Counted from the stretch's first letter, positions 40,644 through 49,896 are shown. The stretch: 64,000 bases of DNA from Streptomyces termitum (GCF_014650175.1 NZ_BMUL01000004.1:372001-436000); one strand, 5' to 3'. A program made the numbers and translations. The notes: generated from the sequence alone by a model not told the origin.

Positions 40644-42452
40644 ATGAACACCGCACCGGACCGCCCCGCCCCGCGCACGGTCGCCGTCCTCGGGGCCGGC
40701 GTCATCGGACTCTCCTGGACCGCCCTCTTCCTCGCCCACGGCCTGCGCGTCCGCGTCCACAGCCGGCGCGCCGACGCCCGCGCGACCGTCACCGCCGCCC
40801 TGGAGCGGATGGCCCCCGGGCTGCCCGGCGGCGGCCGCGACCCGCACCGGCTCACCCGCCTGCTGGAGATCGAACCCGACCTCGAACGGGCCGTCCGGGA
40901 CGCCGACGCCGTCCAGGAGAACCTCCCCGACGACCTGGAACTCAAGCGGGACCTCTTCCGCCGCGTCGGCGCCGCCGCGCCCCCGGCGGCCCTGCTGCTC
41001 TCCTCCACCTCCCGGCTGCTGCCCGACGCCATGGGCGCCGCGATGGCCGACCCCGGCCGGGTGGTCGTCGGCCACCCCCTCAACCCGCCGCACGTCGTCC
41101 CGCTCGTGGAGGTCCTCGGCGGCAGCCGGACCGACCCGGCGACGGTCGAGGCGTGCGCCGCCTTCTACCGGTCGGTGGGCCGGACGCCCGTCGTGCTGCG
41201 CCGGCCGGTGCCGAGGTTCGTCGCCAACCGGATCCAGGCCGCCGTCCTCCGGGAGAGCGTCCACCTGGTCGAGGAGGGCGTCGTCACCATGGCCGAACTC
41301 GACACCGTCGTCTCCCGGGGACTCGGGGTGCGCTGGGCCGCCGTCGGCCCCTTCGAGGCCTTCCACCTCGGCGGCGGCGAGGGCGGTCTGCGCCGCTGGC
41401 TGGCGGCGGCCGGACCCGGGATGGACGGCGCCTGGCGGGACCTCGGCCGCCCCCGCATGACGGCACGGACCGTCGAGCACCTCGCCGACACGGCCGACCA
41501 GACCTACGGGAAGGACGGGTACGCGCACCGCGCCGCCGCCCGCGACGCCCGGCAGAACGCCGTCCTGGAGGCCCTGGCCCGCGCCGGTGCCCCCGGCGAC
41601 GGCCCCGACGGAACAGCGACAGGGGAAAGGCCCTTCATGAAGCACACCGAGACCGCAGGGACCACCGAGCCCACCGAGACCGCAGGGACCACCGAGCCCA
41701 CAGAGGCCGCCGGGGTCGCGGGGACCGGGGAGACCGCCGCGACCACCGCGACCGGGCCGGCCGCCGAAGTCGGCCGGGACACCGTCGACTTCTGGTTCGA
41801 CCCGCTCTGCCCCTGGGCGTGGATCACCTCCCGCTGGATCACCGAGGTCGCCGCGCTCCGCCCGCTCACCGTGCGCTGGCACGAGATGAGCCTCGCCCTC
41901 CTCAACAGCGGCACGGAGATGTCCGAACAGCGCCGCAGGATGCTGGACGCCTACTGGGGCCCCATACGGGTCGTGGCCGCCACCCGGCACGCCCACGGCG
42001 ACGAGGCCGTCGGCCGCCTCTACACCGCCCTCGGCGGCCGCCTGCACGCCCCCGACGGCATCTTCGCCCCCGTGCGCGACGCCACCGCCGACACCTGGCA
42101 GCAGGTGATGGCCGAGTCGATGGCCGGAGTCGGCGCCGTCGTCGAGGCCGCGCTCCGGGACGCCGGCCTCCCCGCCGCCCTGGCGAAGGAGGCGGACTCG
42201 GAGCGCTGGGACGACGCGCTGCGGGCCTCCCACGCCCGGGTGCCGTCCGACGGCCTCCGCCGGGAACTCATCGGCGTCCCCGCCGTCTCCGTCAACGGCC
42301 GCGCCGCGCACTTCGGGCCGGTCCTCAGCGAGATCCCCACCGGCGAGCGCGCCCTGCGGCTGTGGGACGCGCTGCACACCCTCGCCACCGACCCCGCCTT
42401 CTTCGAGCTCAAGCGCTGCTCGGACCGCCCGGAGCCCCGCACCGTGCGCTGA
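40644..42452 (+). CDS. Fusion: ActVI-ORF1-like dehydrogenase + DSBA-family domain
   Basis: One uninterrupted frame of 602 residues. Residues 1-325 are a second RED1-type dehydrogenase (VAVLGAGVIGLSWTALFLAH, VVGHPLNPPHVVPLVEVL). A Thr/Glu/Pro/Ala linker follows (about 332-375) encoded by a duplicated 27-bp unit. Residues about 377-602 are a DSBA domain of the mycothiol-dependent reductase type (DFWFDPLCPWAWITSRW) with the single-cysteine CPWA motif and GVPAVSVNGRAAHFGP. An internal ATG at 41638 with GGGGAAAGG upstream could also give a separate DSBA protein. The fusion would couple C-3 reduction with a thiol- or quinone-redox step. Partner genes for both halves exist separately at 36796 and 39138. 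Confidence 0.8.
   Translation: MNTAPDRPAPRTVAVLGAGVIGLSWTALFLAHGLRVRVHSRRADARATVTAALERMAPGLPGGGRDPHRLTRLLEIEPDLERAVRDADAVQENLPDDLELKRDLFRRVGAAAPPAALLLSSTSRLLPDAMGAAMADPGRVVVGHPLNPPHVVPLVEVLGGSRTDPATVEACAAFYRSVGRTPVVLRRPVPRFVANRIQAAVLRESVHLVEEGVVTMAELDTVVSRGLGVRWAAVGPFEAFHLGGGEGGLRRWLAAAGPGMDGAWRDLGRPRMTARTVEHLADTADQTYGKDGYAHRAAARDARQNAVLEALARAGAPGDGPDGTATGERPFMKHTETAGTTEPTETAGTTEPTEAAGVAGTGETAATTATGPAAEVGRDTVDFWFDPLCPWAWITSRWITEVAALRPLTVRWHEMSLALLNSGTEMSEQRRRMLDAYWGPIRVVAATRHAHGDEAVGRLYTALGGRLHAPDGIFAPVRDATADTWQQVMAESMAGVGAVVEAALRDAGLPAALAKEADSERWDDALRASHARVPSDGLRRELIGVPAVSVNGRAAHFGPVLSEIPTGERALRLWDALHTLATDPAFFELKRCSDRPEPRTVR
41646..41699 (+). repeat. Perfect 27-bp tandem duplication in the fusion linker
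   Basis: Two identical 27-bp units (41646-41672 and 41673-41699) encode the nine-residue linker unit TETAGTTEP twice; a decayed third copy follows. It could expand or contract by slippage without breaking the frame. Confidence 0.9.
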
Positions 42453-42470
42453 CCCGCCCCCGCGCGTCCC

Positions 42471-42530
42471 TCGATCCGTTCCCGAGCCCTCCCCGAGTCC
42501 TCCCCGAGCCGTGCTCAAGCCCGGCTCGGG
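42471..42530 (+). promoter_or_regulatory. Six-fold 11-bp SARP repeat array
   Basis: Cores TCGAT, CCGAG, CCGAG, CCGAG, TCAAG and TCGGG begin at 42471, 42482, 42493, 42504, 42515 and 42526, each exactly 11 bp apart. The array ends about 35 bp before the second quinone-reductase gene. Confidence 0.75.
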
Positions 42531-42564
42531 AGGCTGGTCCCGGCGACGACGACCGGAGGAAAAG

Positions 42565-43563
42565 ATGCGCACCGTCCGTATCCACGCGTTCGGGGGCCCG
42601 GAGGTCCTGCGGGCCGAGGAGACCCCCGTCCCGAGCCCCGGCCCGGGGCAGGTGCTCATCGCCGTCGAGGCGGTGGGCGTGGGCTTCGCCCAGACCCAGA
42701 TGCGGCGGGACGCCTTCCCCGCCCCCATGTGGCGGCCGTCCTTCCCGATCGTGCTGGGCGGCGACGTCGTCGGCACGGTCGCCGCCCTCGGCGCGGGAGT
42801 GACCGGCCTGGGGGAGGGCGACCGGGTGGGCGCCTTCACCCTGCACGGCGCGTACGCCGAGTACGTCGCCGTGGACGCGGACACCGTCCTGCCGGTCCCC
42901 GCCGGGATGGACGCGGCCACGGCCACCGCCCTCCCCGGCTCGGGCCCCATCGCGATGGGCGTCCTCGCCACCGCCGCCCTGCGGCCCGGCGAGAGCGTCC
43001 TGGTGCACGCCGCCGCCGGCGGCATCGGCCACCTCGCCGTCCAGGCGGCCAGGGCGGCCGGCGCGGGCCGGATCATCGCCACCGCCGGCTCCGCGGCCAA
43101 GCTCGACTTCGTACGGGAACTCGGCGCCGACGTCCTCGTCGACTACTCCCGCGACGACTGGCCGGACCGGGTCCGGGAGGCCACCGGAGGCCAGGGCGTC
43201 GACATCGTCCTCGACAGCGTCGGCGGCGAGGGCCTGCGGACCGGCATCGGCCTCCTCGCCCCCTTCGGCCGGCTCGTCTTCTACGGCTCCTCCGCGGGCG
43301 GCCGCGCGCTGCCCGCCGTCTCGCCCATGGAACTCATCGGCATGCGGTCCCTCACCTGCTTCGCCCTGGGGCAGTGGCGCACCAGCCGCCGCCGGACCTA
43401 CCTGGACCACCACGACACGCTGGTCCGCCACCTCACCGACGGCACGGTCCGGCACGCGGTCCACGCCGCGCTGCCCCTCGAAGAGGCCGCGAAGGCCCAC
43501 GAGACCGTCGAGTCCCGCGCCCACACCGGCCGGGTGGTGCTGCTGACGGGCCGGACCGGCTGA
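42565..43563 (+). CDS. NADPH:quinone/enoyl reductase, medium-chain (ActVI-ORF4-like)
   Basis: A 332-residue medium-chain reductase of the quinone oxidoreductase type. It has the GroES-like domain (IVLGGDVVGTVAALGAGVTGLGEGDRV), the NADPH motif (VHAAAGGIGHLAVQAARAAGA) and VDIVLDSVGGEGL. It has no zinc-ligand cysteines. ATG at 42565 with a GGAGG site. It is paralogous to the reductase at 38080; actinorhodin clusters also have two such genes (ActVI-ORF2 and ORF4). It is followed by the FMN reductase in the same unit. Confidence 0.85.
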   Translation: MRTVRIHAFGGPEVLRAEETPVPSPGPGQVLIAVEAVGVGFAQTQMRRDAFPAPMWRPSFPIVLGGDVVGTVAALGAGVTGLGEGDRVGAFTLHGAYAEYVAVDADTVLPVPAGMDAATATALPGSGPIAMGVLATAALRPGESVLVHAAAGGIGHLAVQAARAAGAGRIIATAGSAAKLDFVRELGADVLVDYSRDDWPDRVREATGGQGVDIVLDSVGGEGLRTGIGLLAPFGRLVFYGSSAGGRALPAVSPMELIGMRSLTCFALGQWRTSRRRTYLDHHDTLVRHLTDGTVRHAVHAALPLEEAAKAHETVESRAHTGRVVLLTGRTG

Positions 43564-43615
43564 ACCGCCCCGCGCCCCCGCCCCCGGCCGCCTTTCCCAC
43601 GCTAGGAGCACACCC

Positions 43616-44212
43616 ATGCCGTCCGCCGCACCCGTCCGCCTCGCCGTCATCGTCGGCAGCACCCGCGAGGGCCGCGTCGGCCCCGTGGTCGCCGACTGGA
43701 TCGCCCGCCGGGCCCGCGCCCGCGACGACATCGCCGTCGACGTCGTCGACATCGCCGAGGCCCGGCTGCCCGCCGTCCTGACACCGCCCGACGAGCACGG
43801 CCGCCACGCCTCGCCCGAACTCCGCGCCTACGCCGAACGCGTCGCCGCCGCCGACGTCTTCGTCGTCGTCACCCCCGAGTACAACCGCGGCTACCCCGCC
43901 GCCCTCAAGCACGCCGTCGACTCCCTCTACACGGAGTGGCAGGCCAAGCCCGTCGCCTTCGTCGGCTACGCGGGCGGCCTCTCCGGCGGCATGCGCGCCA
44001 TCGAGCAACTGCGGTCCGTCTTCGCCGAACTGCACGCCGTCCCGCTGCGCGACAGCGTCAACTTCCCGCACGTGTACGGCCGGTTCGGCGAGGACGGCGA
44101 ACCGGTCGACGCGCCGGAGGCCGAAGCCGCCGCCAAGAAGCTGCTCGACCAGCTCCTGTGGTGGGCGGACGCGCTCCGCGAGGCCCGCGCCCGGCGGCCG
44201 TACGTCGCCTGA
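43616..44212 (+). CDS. NADPH-dependent FMN reductase
   Basis: A 198-residue flavodoxin-like reductase with the flavin phosphate loop VGSTREGR and the FMN contact VVVTPEYNRGYPAALKHAVD. It probably supplies reduced flavin to the ActVA-ORF5-like hydroxylase at 52920, the role ActVB plays in actinorhodin synthesis, although ActVB belongs to a different flavin reductase family. It could also reduce the quinone product. It has its own AGGAG site and sits 52 bp after the quinone reductase gene. The gap to the KS gene holds a single TTCGAG motif (44244) but no clear array. Confidence 0.85.
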   Translation: MPSAAPVRLAVIVGSTREGRVGPVVADWIARRARARDDIAVDVVDIAEARLPAVLTPPDEHGRHASPELRAYAERVAAADVFVVVTPEYNRGYPAALKHAVDSLYTEWQAKPVAFVGYAGGLSGGMRAIEQLRSVFAELHAVPLRDSVNFPHVYGRFGEDGEPVDAPEAEAAAKKLLDQLLWWADALREARARRPYVA

Positions 44213-44413
44213 CCACGCACCGCCCCGGCCCCGGTGACCGGGCTTCGAGCCGTTTTCCAGGCCCTGTCCGCAGGGTGTGAGAAGCCGACGGCGGTCCCCC
44301 CTCCCCACGGGAGCGGCGGGGCGGAACCGCCGCGCGAGACGAGAGGGAAGAGACGTGACGTTCAGCTGCAGGCACGGTGGATCCGGGGCGAACGGCCCTG
44401 CGGGGGGCCTCCG

Positions 44414-45682
44414 ATGAGCCGCCGCGTGGTGATCACCGGCATCGGGGTCCGCGCCCCCGGCGGGTCCGGCACGAAGGCGTTCTGGGACCTGCTCACCGCC
44501 GGGCGCACCGCCACCCGGCGCATCTCCTTCTTCGACCCGGCCCCCTTCCGGTCCCAGGTGGCCGGCGAGGTCGACTTCCGGCCCGAGGACGAGGGCCTGA
44601 CGCCGCGCGAGATCCGCCGGATGGACCGGGCCACCCAGTTCGCGGTCGCCTGCGCCCGGGAGGCGGTGGCCGACAGCGGCCTGGAGTTCGGCGGCGTCGA
44701 CCCGTACCGGATCGGCGTCAGCCTCGGCAGCGCGGTCGCCTCCGCGACCAGCCTGGAGAACGAGTACCTGGTCATGTCCGACCGGGGACGCCAGTGGCGG
44801 GTCGACCCCGGCTACCTGTCCCCCCACATGTTCGACTACCTCAGCCCCGGCGTGATGCCCGCCGAGATCGCCTGGGTGGCCGGTGCCGAGGGCCCGGTCA
44901 CCATGGTCTCCGACGGCTGCACCTCAGGACTCGACGCTGTCGGCCACGCCGTACAGCTCATCCGCGAGGGCGGCGCCGACGTCATGGTCGCCGGAGCCGC
45001 CGACACCCCGATCTCCCCGATCGTGCTGGCCTGCTTCGACGCCATCAAGGCCACCACGACCCGCAACGACGACCCCGCGCACGCCTCCCGGCCCTTCGAC
45101 GCCTCCCGCGACGGCTTCGTCCTCGCCGAGGGCGCCGCCGTCTTCGTCCTGGAGGAGTACGCCACCGCACGGGCCCGCGGCGCGCGGATCTACGCCGAGA
45201 TCACCGGCTACGCCACGCGCTGCAACGCCTACCACATGACCGGACTGAAGCGGGACGGCCGCGAGATGGCCGAGGCGATCCGGGTCGCGCTCGACGAGGC
45301 CCGCATCGACCCGACGCGCATCGACTACGTCAACGCCCACGGCTCCGGCACCAAGCAGAACGACCGCCACGAGACCGCCGCCTTCAAGCGCAGCCTCGGC
45401 GACCACGCCCACCGGGTGCCGATCAGCTCCATCAAGTCGATGGTCGGGCACTCCCTCGGCGCGATCGGCTCCCTGGAGATCGCCGCCTGCGCCCTCGCCA
45501 TCCGCGACAACGTCGTGCCCCCCACGGCCAATCTGCACGACCCGGACGCCGAGTGCGACCTCGACTACGTGCCGCTGACCGCGCGCGAACAGCGGGTGGA
45601 CACCGTCCTCACCGTCGGGAGCGGCTTCGGCGGCTTCCAGAGCGCGATGGTGCTGCGCGCCCCGGAAGGAGCCGCCGCATGA
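44414..45682 (+). CDS. Type II PKS ketosynthase alpha (ActI-ORF1-like)
   Basis: A 422-residue beta-ketoacyl synthase. The active-site Cys lies in [18 protein letters not shown], and the His residues in [16 protein letters not shown] and [15 protein letters not shown]. It forms a heterodimer with KSbeta and condenses malonyl units on the ACP. The ATG at 44414 gives the standard start ([17 protein letters not shown]). The stop overlaps the KSbeta start (ATGA), the invariant coupling in these clusters. Confidence 0.96.
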   Translation: MSRRVVITGIGVRAPGGSGTKAFWDLLTAGRTATRRISFFDPAPFRSQVAGEVDFRPEDEGLTPREIRRMDRATQFAVACAREAVADSGLEFGGVDPYRIGVSLGSAVASATSLENEYLVMSDRGRQWRVDPGYLSPHMFDYLSPGVMPAEIAWVAGAEGPVTMVSDGCTSGLDAVGHAVQLIREGGADVMVAGAADTPISPIVLACFDAIKATTTRNDDPAHASRPFDASRDGFVLAEGAAVFVLEEYATARARGARIYAEITGYATRCNAYHMTGLKRDGREMAEAIRVALDEARIDPTRIDYVNAHGSGTKQNDRHETAAFKRSLGDHAHRVPISSIKSMVGHSLGAIGSLEIAACALAIRDNVVPPTANLHDPDAECDLDYVPLTAREQRVDTVLTVGSGFGGFQSAMVLRAPEGAAA

Positions 45683-46905
45683 CCGCCCGCACGGTGATCA
45701 CCGGAATCGGCGTCACGGCCCCCAACGGCCTGGGCACCGAGACCTACTGGAAGTCGGTCCTCGCGGGCCACAGCGGCATCGGCCGGGTCACCCGCTTCGA
45801 CGTCTCCGGCTACCCCGCCACCCTCGCCGGGCAGATCGACGACTTCGACGCCGCCGAGCACCTGCCCAGCCGGCTGCTGCCGCAGACCGACCACTCCACC
45901 CGGCTCGGCCTCACCGCCGCCGCCTGGGCCCTCACCGACGCCGCCGTCTCCCCGGGCGACCTCGCCGACTACGACATGGGCGTCGTCACCTCCAACGCGC
46001 TGGGCGGCTTCGACTTCACCCACCGCGAGTTCGCCAAACTCTGGGGAAAGGGACCCGAGTTCGTCAGCGTCTACGAGTCCTTCGCCTGGTTCTACGCCGT
46101 CAACACCGGCCAGATATCCATCCGGCACGGCATGCGCGGCCCCGGTGTCGCCCTCGTCGGCGAACAGGCCGGCGGGCTCGACGCCCTCGGCTACGCCCGC
46201 CGGGGCATCCGCCGGGGCACCCCCCTCATGCTCGCCGGCGGCGTCGACTCCGCCCTCGACCCGTGGGGATACGTCGCCCAGCTCTCCGACGGCCGCGTCA
46301 CCGCCGAGACCGACCCGGCCCGCGCCTACCTGCCCTTCGACAGCCTGGCCTCCGGGCACGTGCCCGGCGAGGGCGGCGCGATGCTCGTCCTGGAGGACGA
46401 GGAGCGCGCCCGCGCCCGGGGCGCCGAGCGGGTGCACGCCGCGCTCACCGGCTACAGCTCCACCTTCGACCCCGCGCCCGGCTCCGGCCGCCCGCCGGGA
46501 CTGCGCCGCGCCGCCGAGAACGCCCTCGCCGACGCCGGACTGGCCCCCGCCGACATCGACGCGGTCTTCGCCGACGGCGCCGGCGCCCCCGAACTCGACG
46601 CCGCCGAGGCCGACGCCCTGCGCGCGGTCTTCGGCCCGGACGGGGTGCCCGTCACCGCGCCGAAGGCCCTCACCGGGCGCCTGTACGCGGGCGGCGGCCC
46701 GCTCGACGTCGTCACCGCGGCCCTCGCCATCCGCGACGGCGTCGTCCCGCCCACCCCGGCGGCGGGCCCCGTTCCCGACGGCTACGGCATCGACGTCGTC
46801 CGCGGCGAACCCCGCGAACGGCGGGTCCGCCACGCCCTCGTCCTCGCCCGGGGCCGCTGGGGCTTCAACTCGGCCGTCGTGGTCAGCGCCGCCGGCGAGC
46901 GGTAG
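45679..46905 (+). CDS. Type II PKS chain length factor (KSbeta, ActI-ORF2-like)
   Basis: A 408-residue ketosynthase homologue in which the active-site Cys is replaced by Gln ([15 protein letters not shown]), the hallmark of KSbeta. It drives initiation by decarboxylation and sets chain length with KSalpha. Residue-level chain-length prediction is not reliable by eye; the neighbouring ActVI/ActVII/ActIV types suggest an octaketide. Six phased CCTTC repeats follow, before the ACP gene. Confidence 0.95.
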   Translation: MTARTVITGIGVTAPNGLGTETYWKSVLAGHSGIGRVTRFDVSGYPATLAGQIDDFDAAEHLPSRLLPQTDHSTRLGLTAAAWALTDAAVSPGDLADYDMGVVTSNALGGFDFTHREFAKLWGKGPEFVSVYESFAWFYAVNTGQISIRHGMRGPGVALVGEQAGGLDALGYARRGIRRGTPLMLAGGVDSALDPWGYVAQLSDGRVTAETDPARAYLPFDSLASGHVPGEGGAMLVLEDEERARARGAERVHAALTGYSSTFDPAPGSGRPPGLRRAAENALADAGLAPADIDAVFADGAGAPELDAAEADALRAVFGPDGVPVTAPKALTGRLYAGGGPLDVVTAALAIRDGVVPPTPAAGPVPDGYGIDVVRGEPRERRVRHALVLARGRWGFNSAVVVSAAGER

Positions 46906-46911
46906 TCCGGC

Positions 46912-46970
46912 CCTTCCACGGACCCTTCGCAAACCTTCAGGGCCCTTCGAGAGCCCGTCGTGAGCCCTTC
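46912..46970 (+). promoter_or_regulatory. CCTTCG repeat array before the ACP
   Basis: CCTTC/CCGTC cores begin at 46912, 46924, 46934, 46944, 46955 and 46966, a period of 10-12 bp. The last lies 29 bp before the ACP start. It suggests a SARP-driven internal promoter that raises ACP, cyclase and downstream expression. Confidence 0.6.
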
Positions 46971-46994
46971 GTACCGACCAAGGAGAGAACACCC

Positions 46995-47252
46995 ATGGCA
47001 CAGATCACCGTCGACGACATCCGCCGCATCCTCGTCGCGTGCGCGGGCGGCATGGAGGGCCTCGGCCCCGACGCCGACATCACCCACCTCACCTTCGAGG
47101 AGCTGGGCTACGACTCGCTGGCCCTGATGGAGAGCGCCGCGCAGATCAAACAGGACTTCGGGGTGGACGTCTCCGACGACGAGATCACCGAGGTCACCAC
47201 CCCCAAGGAACTCGCCGACCTGGTCAACGGCCTCGTCACCCGCGCCGCCTGA
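46995..47252 (+). CDS. Acyl carrier protein (ActI-ORF3-like)
   Basis: An 85-residue ACP. The phosphopantetheine-bearing Ser is in ELGYDSLALMESAAQIKQ. Long helices and an acidic surface are as expected. It carries the growing chain for KSalpha/KSbeta and would be activated by a PPTase such as that at 49893. AGGAGAG site before the ATG. Confidence 0.96.
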   Translation: MAQITVDDIRRILVACAGGMEGLGPDADITHLTFEELGYDSLALMESAAQIKQDFGVDVSDDEITEVTTPKELADLVNGLVTRAA

Positions 47253-47305
47253 CACCCCGTCCGCACCTTTCCCCTTCCCCGAGCCCGCCCGAGGAGCGCG
47301 ACCGC

Positions 47306-48292
47306 ATGACACCGCGACGGCACACCGCCGAGCACACCCTGGACGTGGCCGCCCGCCCCGAGGTCCTGTACGAGCTGGTGGCCGACGCCGCCGCCTGGCC
47401 GGCCGTCTTCGGCCCGACCGTGCACGTACGGCACCTGGAGCGCGGCGACCGCGCCGAACGGTTCCGGATCTGGGCCACCGTGAACGGCGCCGTCTCCGAC
47501 TGGACCTCCCGCCGCACCCTGGACCCGGAGGGCCTGCGCGTCACCTTCCGGCAGGAGCGCAGCCGGGCCCCGATCGCCGCCATGGGCGGGGAGTGGCGCT
47601 TCGAACCCCGGCCGGGCGGCGGCACCCGCCTCGTGCTGCTGCACGACTTCGCCGCCGAGGACGACGACCCGGAGACGGTGCGGTGGATCCGGGCGGCGCT
47701 CGACCGCAACAGCGCCGCGGAACTGGACGCCCTGGCCCGGGTGGCCGAACTCGGCCACCCCGCCCGGGAGGTGGTCCTCACCTTCACCGACACCCTCCGC
47801 TTCCCCGGCGCGGTCTCCGACGCGTACGCCTTCGTGCACCGCGCGGACCTGTGGGCGCGGCGGCTGCCGCACGTCAGCCGGGTCCGGCTGACCGAGGAGC
47901 CGCCCGGCGTCCAGGACCTGGAGATGGACACCGTCACGGCGGACGGCTCCGCGCACACCACCCGCTCGGTGCGGGTCTGCGAGGAGCCGTCGTGGATCGC
48001 GTACAAGCAGCGGATCACCCCGCGCCTGCTGCTCGGGCACAGCGGACTGTGGGAGTTCGCGCCCGGCGGGGACGGCACCACCGTCGCCACCGCCCGGCAC
48101 ACCGTGCTCCTCGACCCGTCCGCCGTGCCCGAGGTCCTCGGCGCGGGCCGCACCCTCGCCGACGCCCGCGCCCACGTCCGCGACGCGCTCGGCCGCAACA
48201 GCCTCGCCACCCTGCGGCACGCCGCCGCCTTCGCCGCGTCCGCGTCCGAGTCCGCGTCCGAGTCCGCGTCCGGGGCCGGGACTTCGGCCTGA
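47306..48292 (+). CDS. Aromatase/cyclase, didomain (ActVII-like)
   Basis: A 328-residue protein made of two StAR/Bet v1-like domains (about 5-150: EHTLDVAARPEVLYELVADAAAW; about 160-310: FPGAVSDAYAFVHRADLWARRLP). Didomain enzymes of this type act on C-9-reduced octaketides to cyclise and aromatise the first ring, as ActVII does. The last 20 residues are a low-complexity Ser/Ala/Glu tail encoded by 12-bp repeats and are probably dispensable. ATG at 47306, GAGGAG upstream. Confidence 0.9.
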   Translation: MTPRRHTAEHTLDVAARPEVLYELVADAAAWPAVFGPTVHVRHLERGDRAERFRIWATVNGAVSDWTSRRTLDPEGLRVTFRQERSRAPIAAMGGEWRFEPRPGGGTRLVLLHDFAAEDDDPETVRWIRAALDRNSAAELDALARVAELGHPAREVVLTFTDTLRFPGAVSDAYAFVHRADLWARRLPHVSRVRLTEEPPGVQDLEMDTVTADGSAHTTRSVRVCEEPSWIAYKQRITPRLLLGHSGLWEFAPGGDGTTVATARHTVLLDPSAVPEVLGAGRTLADARAHVRDALGRNSLATLRHAAAFAASASESASESASGAGTSA

Positions 48293-48314
48293 CGCCCCCA
48301 TCCGAGGAGATCCC

Positions 48315-48752
48315 TTGAGCATCACCGCAGACTTCGCCTCCCTCACCGAACTCCACTCCCTGGTCCAGCACTTCTACGCCCATCAGATGCACCACCTGGA
48401 CGAGCGCCGGTTCGAGGAGTACGCCGCCACCTTCACCGAGGACGGCGAGTTCCAGCACTCCCCGGGCGTCGAGCCCGCCCGGGGCCGGGCCGGGATCGTC
48501 GACGAACTCGTCCGGTTCCACAAGAAGTTCGACGGCGACCCGGTGCGCCGCCGGCACTGGTTCAACCAGACCGCCCTGGACCCGCGCCCCGACGGCACCG
48601 TCCGCTCCACCGTGTACGCGCTCGTCGTCACCGTCCGTCCGGGCGGCAAGCCGGAGATCAGCCCCAGCTGCACGGTCCACGACGTGCTGGTCCTCGACGG
48701 GGGGAGGCCCGCGCTCAAGTCCCGGACCATCAGCCATGACCAGGTCTTCTGA
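48315..48752 (+). CDS. SnoaL/NTF2-like protein (ActVI-ORFA-like)
   Basis: A 145-residue cone-shaped NTF2-fold protein (LVQHFYAHQMHHLDERRFEEYAATFTEDGEFQHSPG, HWFNQTALDPRPDG). ActVI-ORFA of the actinorhodin cluster is a small protein of this kind, thought to assist early pyran formation. The TTG start at 48315 has GAGGAGA upstream. Its end overlaps the next gene by 17 bp. Confidence 0.75.
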   Translation: MSITADFASLTELHSLVQHFYAHQMHHLDERRFEEYAATFTEDGEFQHSPGVEPARGRAGIVDELVRFHKKFDGDPVRRRHWFNQTALDPRPDGTVRSTVYALVVTVRPGGKPEISPSCTVHDVLVLDGGRPALKSRTISHDQVF

Positions 48753-49896
48753 CCCGGACGTGACGGAACCGGCGGGGGCGACGGGACCCCTAGGACCGGC
48801 AGGACCCGTGGGACCCGGTGCCTCGCCGGTCGTGCCGGAGCGCGGGCCCGGTGCGCCGGGCGGCACCGGCCGGCCCGCCCGCCTGGACACGGCGGCCGCG
48901 CTGCTGCGCGCGGCCGCCCGCCGGGACCTCCCGCCCGCCCTCGCCCGCACCGCCGCCGCGGACCCGCGCCTGCCCGCCCGCGCGGCGGCCGCCGCCGGTT
49001 TTGCCGACAGCGCCCTGCGGGCCGTCCTGGCGGCGGTCCTCGCCGGGCGGGGCGGCGAGCGGCCCCTCGGCTCCCCGGGCACCCGCACCGCCGTCGCCGG
49101 GGCCTTCGCCGACCTCCTGGCCGCCGACGCCCTCGTCCGGACGGCCGCGCGCGGGGGACACCTGCTGCCCGGCGCCGCCGGGCCGTGGACCACCGCCGCC
49201 GACCACCTGGTGCCCCGGCTGCTCCCGCGCGCCACCGCCGGCCTCCTCGCCGCCCTCGGCGCCGACTGGCTCCGCCAGGAGCACCGGCACGGCGTCTTCC
49301 ACCGCCACCTCCAGCACCTGGAGACCACCGTCAGGCCCGGCCCGCCGCCCACTCCGCCGCCCCGCGCGGCCGGGGAGCCGCCGGACGCGCTCTTCACCCC
49401 GGGCGGGCCGCTGCCGCCGCCCGCCCCCCACCGGCCCGGGGCCGTGCCCGGTCCCGATCCGCTCGCCGGAGCGCTGCGCATGGCCGCCCGGCGGGCGGCC
49501 GGGCCCCACGCGCCGGCCCTGCGCGACCGGTTCGCGCTCCTCGGTGCGGCCTTCGACGGGCTCGGGGACGGGGACGGGGACGGGGACCCGGTCCGGGCGG
49601 GTGCGCTGGGGGAGCGGTACGCCCTGCTCGTCTCGGCCGCGTCCTGCGCGGGCGTCTGGGCCGCGGCGACGGCCCGTGACGGGGCCGGGTTCCTCGCCCA
49701 CCCGGCGTGGCTGCTCACGGCCCTCGACCGGACCGCGACCCGCCTCGGCCTCGACGGGCCACGCCCCGCCGCCCCGGACCCGGACCGGGCCCGCCTCCTC
49801 CTCGCCGAAGCGGTCGCCCGCGTCCGGGGAGGGCTCGCCCTCGGCCTGGGCGCGGCGCCGTCGGCCGGGGGCCGGCGGCCCGCCGCGGCCCCATGA
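48736..49896 (+). CDS. Acyl-CoA dehydrogenase C-terminal-like protein
   Basis: A 386-residue Ala-rich helical protein, Pro/Gly-rich over the first 45 residues. Parts (TAVAGAFADLLAADALVRTAARGGHLLPG ... ADHLVPRLLPRATAGLLAALGADWL) resemble the helical C-terminal domain of acyl-CoA dehydrogenase-like proteins found in some aromatic polyketide clusters, but the N-terminal FAD-binding beta domain is absent. It is therefore probably not a normal flavoenzyme. It may be a divergent partner or a remnant. It overlaps neighbours on both sides (17 bp and 4 bp), so it is translationally coupled and probably functional. Confidence 0.5.
   Translation: MTRSSDPDVTEPAGATGPLGPAGPVGPGASPVVPERGPGAPGGTGRPARLDTAAALLRAAARRDLPPALARTAAADPRLPARAAAAAGFADSALRAVLAAVLAGRGGERPLGSPGTRTAVAGAFADLLAADALVRTAARGGHLLPGAAGPWTTAADHLVPRLLPRATAGLLAALGADWLRQEHRHGVFHRHLQHLETTVRPGPPPTPPPRAAGEPPDALFTPGGPLPPPAPHRPGAVPGPDPLAGALRMAARRAAGPHAPALRDRFALLGAAFDGLGDGDGDGDPVRAGALGERYALLVSAASCAGVWAAATARDGAGFLAHPAWLLTALDRTATRLGLDGPRPAAPDPDRARLLLAEAVARVRGGLALGLGAAPSAGGRRPAAAP

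Noticed and set aside
40473..43100. 875-codon minus-strand open frame opposite the fusion gene
   Set aside because: No domain signature; the plus strand encodes recognisable dehydrogenase, DSBA and reductase domains.
44244..44250. SARP site before the KSalpha gene
   Set aside because: Only one TTCGAG core; no second core at 11-bp spacing could be found.
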